Source of the DNA: Psychrobacter immobilis | GTDB taxonomy: Bacteria; Pseudomonadota; Gammaproteobacteria; Pseudomonadales; Moraxellaceae | Reading direction: 5' to 3' | Length of the DNA stretch: 64,000 nucleotides | Assembly: GCF_904846225.1 (NCBI RefSeq) | Contig: NZ_CAJGZJ010000002.1 | Location: forward strand, 1 to 64,000 | Shown here: piece by piece, positions 19,066 through 26,355 of the stretch | Layout: each line of letters starts with the position of its first letter | How positions within the stretch are numbered: the stretch's first letter is position 1 | Translations under genes and position numbers: made by a program | Notes under the pieces: generated by a model | The model's database searches: none | Seen by the model: only the letters and a program-made list of their open reading frames with translations | Told to the model about the DNA's origin: nothing

Positions 19066-20292
19066 TTAGAACAAAATACGAACGCGAATGGTTTCTTCTA
19101 CGTCTTTGAGTTGATCTAACGCCGCATCTGAATCGTTATAATCAACATCCATCACTAGATAGCCCACATCGCCTTCTGTCATTAGGCTCTGCGCTAGGAT
19201 ATTAATCCCTGCTTCAGCAAACAGACGGTTAATCTGTGACAGTACGCCTGGTACGTTTCTGTGGATATGTAGCAGACGATGCGAGTTTTCTTTGAACGGA
19301 ATAGAAACTTCTGGGAAGTTGACAGCGGTCGCCGTATCACCTTGATCAGAATATCTAACGAACTTGTCTGCGACTTCTAGGCCAATATTGGCTTGCGCTT
19401 CTTGCGTTGAGCCACCGACATGCGGCGTCAAGATAACGTTATCAAACTTACGTAATGGGGATTCAAACTCTTCGTCAGCAGATTTTGGCTCTTTTGGGAA
19501 CACGTCAATCGCTGCGCCTAAGATCTTACCAGACTCAAGCACCGCAGCGAGATCATCAATCTCGACGCAAGTACCGCGAGCGGCATTGATAAAGTAACTG
19601 CCTTCTTTCATCTGGGCGAACTGCTCGGCTTTCATCATATAACGCGTACTTGGTACGTCAGGCACGTGCAACGTTACGATGTCAGCTGTTGATAATAGCT
19701 CTTCTAAGCTGCCCACTTGTACCGCATTGCCCAGTGGCAATTTGGTCACGGCATCATGATAGATGACTTTCATACCGAAGCTTTCTGCTAAGACAGACAA
19801 TTGCGAGCCGATAGAGCCATAACCGACGATACCGATCGTTTTGCCACGTACTTCATGTGAGTTGGTCGCAGACTTGCCCCAACCACCGCGATGTACGGTT
19901 GCATTTTTTTCAGGAATACCGCGATACAGCATGATGGCTTCGGCCAATACCAACTCAGCCACTGAACGGGTGTTAGAAAATGGCGCGTTAAATACAGGAA
20001 TACCGAGGTCGCGAGCCGCGTCTAAATCTACCTGATTGGTACCGATACAAAAGCAGCCAATGCCGATAAGCTTATGCGCATGCTCAAGTACTTCACGCGT
20101 CAACTGAGTACGCGAACGAATACCGATAAAGTGAGCATCTTTGATTTTTTCAATCAGCTCGTCTTGATCTAGCGCCTGACTGATATTCTCAATATTATGA
20201 TAACCAGCGCCTTCCAATACTTTTAAAGCATTGGCATGTAGACCTTCGAGCAATAAAAAACGTATTTTGTCTTTTTGTAGTGATAGCGCCAT
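19066..20292 (-). CDS. serA: D-3-phosphoglycerate dehydrogenase
   Basis: 408 aa, the E. coli-type length with a C-terminal ACT domain. It oxidises 3-phosphoglycerate to 3-phosphohydroxypyruvate, the first step of serine synthesis; family members can also reduce 2-oxoglutarate to D-2-hydroxyglutarate. Rossmann loop GYGSIGSQL, catalytic Arg in NAARGTCVE, and the Glu/His pair ending in TPHVGGSTQEA are visible. The ACT domain (about 335-408, HRNVPGVLSQINRLF) is where serine inhibits the E. coli enzyme. Divergent from a FAD dehydrogenase that fits the recycling partner. Confidence 0.97.
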   Translation of the reverse strand: MALSLQKDKIRFLLLEGLHANALKVLEGAGYHNIENISQALDQDELIEKIKDAHFIGIRSRTQLTREVLEHAHKLIGIGCFCIGTNQVDLDAARDLGIPVFNAPFSNTRSVAELVLAEAIMLYRGIPEKNATVHRGGWGKSATNSHEVRGKTIGIVGYGSIGSQLSVLAESFGMKVIYHDAVTKLPLGNAVQVGSLEELLSTADIVTLHVPDVPSTRYMMKAEQFAQMKEGSYFINAARGTCVEIDDLAAVLESGKILGAAIDVFPKEPKSADEEFESPLRKFDNVILTPHVGGSTQEAQANIGLEVADKFVRYSDQGDTATAVNFPEVSIPFKENSHRLLHIHRNVPGVLSQINRLFAEAGINILAQSLMTEGDVGYLVMDVDYNDSDAALDQLKDVEETIRVRILF

Positions 20293-20736
20293 ATGAGAAC
20301 TGTCCTATAATTGTCTTATTAAATTATCTAAAGGATAATCTATGATGGATGAAACGCAAACAGTCTAGATATCTTACACAAAATCCGACGTCGATGTTAG
20401 CAGATTAGATGAATTATTGATTATCAAGCCCGAAAAAATTTTATGCTATAGTGAGTTATTGTATTTAAAATCTATTAAACTGTTTTTTACTATTGATGTC
20501 CAATTATGTAGGCACAATCGTATCACTTTATAACTGTCGAACTAAGTAACATAACTGTTGAACTGAATAACACAACTGCCGAGCTGGCTAACACTTAGTT
20601 ATACACGGCCCATTATATGAATCCAATTAAACAAACCCAACTATATAAACATATTTATATGCCCTTAGTTATATCAATTTAGCGATATAATAATCCCCTT
20701 TATGCATAGCGCTTACGTTCATACTGAGATTTGACC
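20293..20736. other. Divergent serA / FAD dehydrogenase control region, 444 bases
   Basis: Contains a three-copy imperfect 21-bp repeat at 20531-20593 and a very AT-rich stretch from 20640 to 20700. Both promoters must lie here; I cannot assign -35/-10 boxes with confidence. Confidence 0.5.
20531..20593. repeat. 21-bp imperfect tandem repeat, 3 copies
   Basis: Units at 20531-20551, 20552-20572 and 20573-20593 share the pattern yaActgycgAreTrrntaaca. The spacing equals two DNA helix turns, so it could be a set of regulator sites on one DNA face, or a decaying duplication. Confidence 0.85.
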
Positions 20737-22179
20737 ATGACTTCTTTATCTAGCCAAAGCACCTCTGAAACCAATACCACTGCTGTCCAAGCGATATTAA
20801 CTACTTTAATTGATGCCCATCAATTTGACCCCACCCAAATCAAAACCGATGCTGAGAGTTTAGAACATTGGGGTAAAGACTGGACCAAGCATTTCGCTCC
20901 AGCAGCATCCGCCATCGTCTTTCCAAAGACCACCGAACAAGTGCAAGCAATTGTCCTCCTTGCCAATCAGCACAACATCGTCCTAACCCCCAGTGGTGGT
21001 CGTACTGGTCTGTCTGCAGGCGCAGTCGCCGCCAATGGTGAAATCGTCGTTAGCCTCGATAAAATGAACCATATCGGCCAGTTTTATCCTGCTGATCGCA
21101 TGGTTGAAATTGAAGCCGGCGTCATCACTGAACAACTACAACAGTTCGCCGAATCAAAAGACCTCTACTATCCCGTTGACTTTGCCTCAGCAGGCTCTAG
21201 CCAAATGGGCGGCAATATCGGCACCAATGCAGGTGGCATCAAAGTCATTCGTTATGGCATGACCCGCCAATGGATCATGGGACTGACCGTTGTCACCGGT
21301 CGTGGCGACATCTTGCATCTCAATCGCGGTATGGTCAAAAACGCCACCGGTTACGACTTGCGTCAATTGTTCATCGGTAGTGAAGGCACGTTAGGTTTTG
21401 TCACTCACGCACAAATCAAGCTGGAACGTCAGCCACAAGACTTAAATGTCATGGTGCTTGGCATGGACAGCTTTAACGATGTCATGAATGTCTTATCGGC
21501 CTTCCAAGCGAAAATTGATTTGACCGCCTTTGAATTCTTTGATGATATCGCGATTGATAAACTCATGGCACATGGTCAAGTACAAGAACCATTTGAGTCT
21601 CGCACCAAGTTTTATACCTTGCTAGAGTTTGAAGCACCATACGAGCCCATCATGGACAAAGCCATGGCCATATTTGAGGATTGTATGGAGCAAGGCTGGA
21701 TCGTTGACGGCGTTATGAGCCAAAGCTTGGCGCAAGCGGCAGAGCTGTGGAAATTGCGCGAATATATATCAGAGACCATCTCAGTATTCACGCCTTACAA
21801 AAACGACGTCTCGGTGCTCATAAGCTATGTGCCTGATTTTATCGAAGAGATTGACCACATTGTCAGCAGTAACTATCCTGACTTTGAAGTCTGCTGGTTT
21901 GGTCATATCGGCGATGGTAATTTGCACTTAAATATCTTAAAGCCTGAAAACATGAGCAAAGATGACTTTTTTGCCGAGTGTAAACTTGTCAATAAGCAGG
22001 TGTTTGAGACGGTACAAAAATATGGCGGTTCAGTATCTGCTGAACATGGTGTGGGCATGACGAAGAAGCCCTACTTACACTATAGCCGTAGCGAGACTGA
22101 AATTGATTATCTGCGAGACATTAAGAAAGTCTTTGATCCTAATAATATTATGAACCGTGGTAAGATTTTTGATATGTAG
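20737..22179 (+). CDS. FAD-linked D-2-hydroxyacid dehydrogenase, probably D-2-hydroxyglutarate dehydrogenase
   Basis: 480 aa from the ATG at 20737. Flavoprotein of the GlcD/D-lactate dehydrogenase family (FAD_binding_4 plus FAD-oxidase C). The FAD domain shows GGRTGLSAGAVA and PVDFASAGSSQMGGNIGTNAGG. The C-terminal domain has the metal/substrate motifs FGHIGDGNLHLNI and SAEHGVGMTKK. Several D-2-hydroxyacids are possible substrates. Its divergent position beside serA matches the serA/D2HGDH pair described in Pseudomonas, where the dehydrogenase removes D-2-hydroxyglutarate made by SerA, so that substrate is favoured. Family call firm; substrate inferred. Confidence 0.88.
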   Translation: MTSLSSQSTSETNTTAVQAILTTLIDAHQFDPTQIKTDAESLEHWGKDWTKHFAPAASAIVFPKTTEQVQAIVLLANQHNIVLTPSGGRTGLSAGAVAANGEIVVSLDKMNHIGQFYPADRMVEIEAGVITEQLQQFAESKDLYYPVDFASAGSSQMGGNIGTNAGGIKVIRYGMTRQWIMGLTVVTGRGDILHLNRGMVKNATGYDLRQLFIGSEGTLGFVTHAQIKLERQPQDLNVMVLGMDSFNDVMNVLSAFQAKIDLTAFEFFDDIAIDKLMAHGQVQEPFESRTKFYTLLEFEAPYEPIMDKAMAIFEDCMEQGWIVDGVMSQSLAQAAELWKLREYISETISVFTPYKNDVSVLISYVPDFIEEIDHIVSSNYPDFEVCWFGHIGDGNLHLNILKPENMSKDDFFAECKLVNKQVFETVQKYGGSVSAEHGVGMTKKPYLHYSRSETEIDYLRDIKKVFDPNNIMNRGKIFDM

Positions 22180-22207
22180 TGGATAATATTATCATTAGAT
22201 TGACATT

Positions 22208-22246
22208 AAAAAGACGCTAAACCTATAGGGCTAGCGTCTTTTTTTA
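22208..22246. terminator. Terminator between the FAD dehydrogenase and BLUF genes
   Basis: AAAAAGACGCTA / TAGCGTCTTTTTTT stem, loop of 12 bases, T-runs on both strands. Confidence 0.85.
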
Positions 22247-22311
22247 ATGTTATAGAATTGAATATTATAGAAGATATACCTTATAAAAATTTTAAGGTTG
22301 GTTTATTTTGC

Positions 22312-22944
22312 TTACCAATAATACAGTAATATCAGTCCCACGATTAGTAAGATACTCAAAAAGCCTTGAACGATTAAAAAAGCTTGATGCGGTGCCACAA
22401 TATGACGAAACATGTTGCCCATCGCGTTATAAGTAATACCTGCTGCCTGAATATGTGGTGGGTGTTCAAAGGTTTTGATGATTTGCAAAAAATGCGCTGT
22501 ATGTTCAGGCGACCAATCATGTGGAAAAAACGGCAAATAAGCAGAGAGCTGCGCGGCTTGCTTTTTGCTCGCTGGTGACCATAGCCAACGCTCCAAAAAT
22601 AGCAAACGCATACGCCAATCGGCAAAGCTGCGGTTGTCTATGGTCTGCAACAATAATACTTCAATATTCTTGTGACGGCTATCTGCAAAAATGCGTTGCT
22701 GTAACTCAAATACGTGCGCTTTTTCACCTTCAATGCATTGCAAAAAATGACCGTTGCCATAACATAAGGTACCTGTGATGCCATGTTGTTGATTGTAGTT
22801 GCGCGCATGATTTTCTACTTCATCAAATATAGAGGTATTCAAACGTGAGCCAAGTGTCAAAGTGCTGACATAGACCAACTGAACCAGTGTTGAATCTTCT
22901 ATTTCATCAAACGCACTGATTTTATTGGTATAATTTAAGGGCAT
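22312..22944 (-). CDS. BLUF blue-light photoreceptor with C-terminal membrane anchor
   Basis: 210 aa, ATG at 22944 with AGGAT upstream. Residues about 18-115 form a BLUF domain, which binds FAD and senses blue light. All key residues are present: Tyr25 in LVYVSTL, Asn51, Gln69 in FLQCIEG, and Trp110/Met112 in FADWRM; SRHKNIEVL is also typical. The linker (115-185) is not recognised. Residues about 186-209 form one hydrophobic helix ending at the C-terminus, so the protein is predicted to be tail-anchored with the sensor in the cytoplasm. No cyclase, EAL or other output domain is fused or adjacent. Confidence 0.9.
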   Translation of the reverse strand: MPLNYTNKISAFDEIEDSTLVQLVYVSTLTLGSRLNTSIFDEVENHARNYNQQHGITGTLCYGNGHFLQCIEGEKAHVFELQQRIFADSRHKNIEVLLLQTIDNRSFADWRMRLLFLERWLWSPASKKQAAQLSAYLPFFPHDWSPEHTAHFLQIIKTFEHPPHIQAAGITYNAMGNMFRHIVAPHQAFLIVQGFLSILLIVGLILLYYW

Positions 22945-23469
22945 AATACAATAATCCTAAAGGGTATAATAAAACCATCCTAAAAATCCATTGATGGACG
23001 GCTGAACAAAGTCCATAAAGTAAAACGATACCCAAATAAACAATCTTGACTCACAAAAACCTATCAAATAGTTACTACGTTAGACTGTCATTGATTGGGT
23101 AAGTTGTTATGATATCGAGCAAAACGACCTTGCTAAGAATGCAAAGTATTAATGAATGGGACATAGAAATGATAGTAGATTAATATGAGAAATGATTCAT
23201 GCAGCTAGCCTGAAATAGCTCGTTAGTATTGGGTTCATCTCACTTTAATAAGTGTTTATCGCACCTCTTGTATACTAAAGTTGATAGAAAAATCAAACAC
23301 AGTGTCGTCGTAACCTATTGTAATGCAATGATAAATCATTGTAACGGTAATACTCTATCATTGAAATAATTTTATTAACTTTGTTACACAAATATTTGCC
23401 GACCCGAATCTTGCAACATATTCACATTTGATATCATTGAAACCAGTAAAGAGCCAAAACAGGAATATT
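22945..23469. other. Divergent intergenic region, BLUF gene to GNAT-nitrilase gene, 525 bases
   Basis: AT-rich; it must carry both promoters. No repeat, RNA gene or supported small frame seen. Confidence 0.4.
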
Positions 23470-25107
23470 ATGAGTAAAATAGAAAAATTAGATGACCTTC
23501 ATCTTACAATCGCTGAGATTAAGAAAAAAGATTATCCTCAACTAAAAGAATTGATGGATCGCGTTTATGTAAACTTAGGCGGCGCTTGGTCAAAGACGAC
23601 CATTCATACCTTGATTGATGCCTTCCCTGAAGGTCAGATTGCTATGTTTGACCATGACCAACTAATCGGAATTGTGCTGTCCATGCGCGTTGATTACGCA
23701 AAGTTTTCAAACCCGCATACGTATGACGATTTGATCGGACAAAAAGAAATCATCAGAGACAATCCTGATGGTGATGCGATTTATGGCTTGGATGCGTTGA
23801 TTGATCCTGAGTATCGCGGTTATCGCCTTGGTCGTCGGCTTTATGATGCACGCAAAGAGCTGTGCCGACAGTTGAACTTCCGAGCAATTTTGGCCGGTGG
23901 ACGCATTCCCAATTATTATAACCACAAAGAATTGACGCCAGGCGAGTACATTGATGCTGTTGAAAGTCGCGAAATTCACGACTCTGCTTTGTCCTTTCAG
24001 CTCTCTAACGGCTTTATCGTGAAGCGCATTTTGACCGCTTATCTGCCAGATGACAAACAGTCTAAAGGCTTTGCGACTTTGCTTGAGTGGGCAAACATTT
24101 ATTATGAGCCAAAAGACTACAAGCCTAATACGCGCAAATCTGAAGTACGTATTGGTGGTATTCAGTGGCAAATGCGTGAAGTTGAATCACCTGAAGAGCT
24201 ATTGCAACAAGTTGAGTTCTTTGTCGATATCATGGCCGATTACAACTCAGACTTTGCCTGTTTACCAGAGTTCTTTAATGCGCCATTGATGGGTCTTTGC
24301 GAATCAACCGATCAAAATATCGCCATTCGCTTCTTGGCCGGTTATACCGAGTGGTTCAAAACGGAAGTCTCACATTTGGCCGTCAGCTACAACGTCAATG
24401 TCATCGTGGGCTCTATGCCATTATTGGATGAAGACGATACCTTATACAATGTCAGCTATCTCTGTCGCCGCGATGGTACGGTTGAAGAGCAACGCAAAAT
24501 CCATATCACGCCGCATGAGCGCAGTGCTTGGGTCATTGAAGGTGGTGATGAAGTCAAAGTGTTTGACACTGATGCTGGTCGGATCGGGATTTTGGTCTGC
24601 TATGATGTCGAGTTTCCTGAGCTTGCGCGTTTATTAGCGCTTGAAGATATGGATATTTTGTTTGTGCCTTTTTGGACAGACACCAAGAATGGTTATTTGC
24701 GTGTACGCCATTGTGCTCAAGCACGGGCGATTGAAAACGAATGCTATGTGATGATTTGCGGGTCAGTGGGCAACTTACCACAAGTTGAGAGCTTAGATAT
24801 TCAGTACGCGCAGTCGACTATTTTCTCACCCTCAGATTTTGCATTTCCGCATGACGCGATTATGGCAGAAACAACGCCCAACACTGAGATGGTCTTTTTC
24901 TCAGATGTGAATTTAGACAAGCTCACTCACGTTCGAAATGAAGGCTCGGTACATAACTTACTTGATCGCCGTGATGATTTGTTCAGTTTAAAATGGAAAC
25001 GAAAAGCCAAAATTTCAGCGAGCAAGTTAACTGATGAAGAACGCCGTGAAAACTCAGGTAGCGTGCTAATCGGTGATCCGTTGCAAAACCGTGCACAAAA
25101 ACCTTAA
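23470..25107 (+). CDS. GNAT acetyltransferase - carbon-nitrogen hydrolase fusion
   Basis: 545 aa from the ATG at 23470 (AGGA upstream; the in-frame TTG at 23428 is rejected). Residues about 10-200 are a GNAT domain with an acetyl-CoA loop near YRGYRLGRRLYDAR. Residues about 220-500 are a nitrilase-superfamily domain with the complete triad: Glu267 in LPEFF, Lys343 in QRKIHI, Cys377 in GILVCYDVEFPE. Nitrilase-superfamily domains hydrolyse or transfer amide or nitrile groups. The fusion recurs in other bacteria, which suggests that acetylation and amide hydrolysis act on linked substrates; the substrate is unknown. Monocistronic with a terminator. Confidence 0.9.
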   Translation: MSKIEKLDDLHLTIAEIKKKDYPQLKELMDRVYVNLGGAWSKTTIHTLIDAFPEGQIAMFDHDQLIGIVLSMRVDYAKFSNPHTYDDLIGQKEIIRDNPDGDAIYGLDALIDPEYRGYRLGRRLYDARKELCRQLNFRAILAGGRIPNYYNHKELTPGEYIDAVESREIHDSALSFQLSNGFIVKRILTAYLPDDKQSKGFATLLEWANIYYEPKDYKPNTRKSEVRIGGIQWQMREVESPEELLQQVEFFVDIMADYNSDFACLPEFFNAPLMGLCESTDQNIAIRFLAGYTEWFKTEVSHLAVSYNVNVIVGSMPLLDEDDTLYNVSYLCRRDGTVEEQRKIHITPHERSAWVIEGGDEVKVFDTDAGRIGILVCYDVEFPELARLLALEDMDILFVPFWTDTKNGYLRVRHCAQARAIENECYVMICGSVGNLPQVESLDIQYAQSTIFSPSDFAFPHDAIMAETTPNTEMVFFSDVNLDKLTHVRNEGSVHNLLDRRDDLFSLKWKRKAKISASKLTDEERRENSGSVLIGDPLQNRAQKP

Positions 25108-25148
25108 TTGATTAAGATAAGCACCCAATAACAAAATAACTTGATAAT

Positions 25149-25177
25149 ACGGCTGACCATTCAGCCGTTTATTTTTA
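25149..25177 (+). terminator. Rho-independent terminator of the GNAT-nitrilase gene
   Basis: ACGGCTGA / TCAGCCGT stem with a CCAT loop and T-rich tail. Confidence 0.85.
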
Positions 25178-25193
25178 TCTACAATCGAGCCAT

Positions 25194-25300
25194 TATAAAA
25201 TACGTACAGTGATACTGGAATAAATTTTGCGCAGCCTCTGGCAGCAACGGCACAGCAAGCCAGAAAAATTTATTCCAGTATCACTGTACGTATTTTTACT
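25194..25300 (+). repeat. Dispersed palindromic repeat, copy 1
   Basis: Two perfectly complementary 32-base arms (25197-25228 and 25265-25296) around a 36-base spacer holding the family core (GCCTCTG...CACAGCAAGC). It lies between the terminator of the upstream gene and the thioredoxin-like gene. The outer ends are shorter than in other copies. Confidence 0.92.
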
Positions 25301-25341
25301 TCTTTTATTTAGGACTGACTAGAGCACAAAAAGCAACCGCT

Positions 25342-25893
25342 ATGACGACTGATATTCCAAAGGAAAAAGACAGGCTTAAAAAGACACCGAAGCAAAAGAT
25401 GTGGTCTGTGTTAAAAACGGTACTGTTATATGGTCTGATATTTTTGGTCATTTATACGGCGATTAATTGGTGGCGACAACCCGTCATGCCAGCCAATCCG
25501 CAGCTGCAATTAACTGAGTATCAAGGGCAGACCGTTGATTTGGCGGCACTGAGTGGTGAGCAACCGACGCTCGTGTATTTTTGGGGTACGTGGTGTCCAA
25601 TCTGTAGTGTGACCTCTCCGACCATAAACAAACTTGCCATAGCAAATAACTACCCTGTCGTCACTATTGCTATTAAATCAGGCTCCAACCAAGAGTTACA
25701 AAGTTACCTTAATAAAAATAATTATAACTTTACGACGGTAAATGACCAAGAAGGTCGCATTTTTGCCGATTGGCAGGGACAAGTCACACCGTCATATGTC
25801 ATTTTAAAAGATGGTGAGATGGCACAAGGTTTGACAGGTATTCAGCCACTTTGGTCATTGAAATTGCGATTATGGCTATCGTCCGTTTTTTAG
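25342..25893 (+). CDS. Membrane-anchored thioredoxin-like thiol oxidoreductase (TlpA/ScsD type)
   Basis: 183 aa. A short polar N-terminus, one transmembrane segment (about 24-42), then a periplasmic thioredoxin fold. The active site is Cys85-Pro-Ile-Cys88 in GTWCPICSVTSP, and the cis-proline loop is VTPSYVI. WCPIC is found in TlpA/ScsD-like proteins that reduce or isomerise periplasmic disulfides. No dsbD/scsB partner lies next to it. The ribosome site is weak, but the domain needs this start for its anchor. Copy 1 of the repeat family lies in its promoter region. Confidence 0.88.
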   Translation: MTTDIPKEKDRLKKTPKQKMWSVLKTVLLYGLIFLVIYTAINWWRQPVMPANPQLQLTEYQGQTVDLAALSGEQPTLVYFWGTWCPICSVTSPTINKLAIANNYPVVTIAIKSGSNQELQSYLNKNNYNFTTVNDQEGRIFADWQGQVTPSYVILKDGEMAQGLTGIQPLWSLKLRLWLSSVF

Positions 25894-26355
25894 TATTTAG
25901 CAAATAAACACGTAACCGTGCCATATAGTCGATACTGAATAAAATGGATACATGACAATATCCCAGCGCCGTTGTCTCTTTTTTATATTGAACTGACTAT
26001 ACTTATGATTTAATGGCTAATGTATTCTTGAGATAGATAATTGGTTTGGGTTAAAGTCAGCACGACGCTGGTCAGCTCTTTTTCCCCCACCCTTTTTATC
26101 ATATAATAGCTGCCGTTATCATCGATGCTATTCTAATTATTCTGATAACTGTATTTTAGGTTGCAATCATCTCGTTACCATTTATTATGGACATGAATAT
26201 ACTTATAAGTGACTGACCTTACCACTGGCTTATAAGCAACCTCTTATAAACAAGAAGCGACCATCGATTATCAAACATTTGACCCCATATTATATTTAAC
26301 ATTAATCATCCATTTCAAATGCAACTTCTACCCTTCATTTTAAAAAGACACCTTT
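25894..26355 (+). other. Intergenic upstream of ileS, 462 bases
   Basis: No gene seen; ribF, often found before ileS, is absent. A TATAAT-like box at 26102-26107 lacks a clear -35. A short imperfect hairpin near 26060-26090 followed by T could end the preceding transcript. Confidence 0.4.

Noticed and set aside
25894-26355. T-box or other leader control of ileS
   Set aside because: No T-box sequence or specifier stem seen; T-boxes are not expected in this group.
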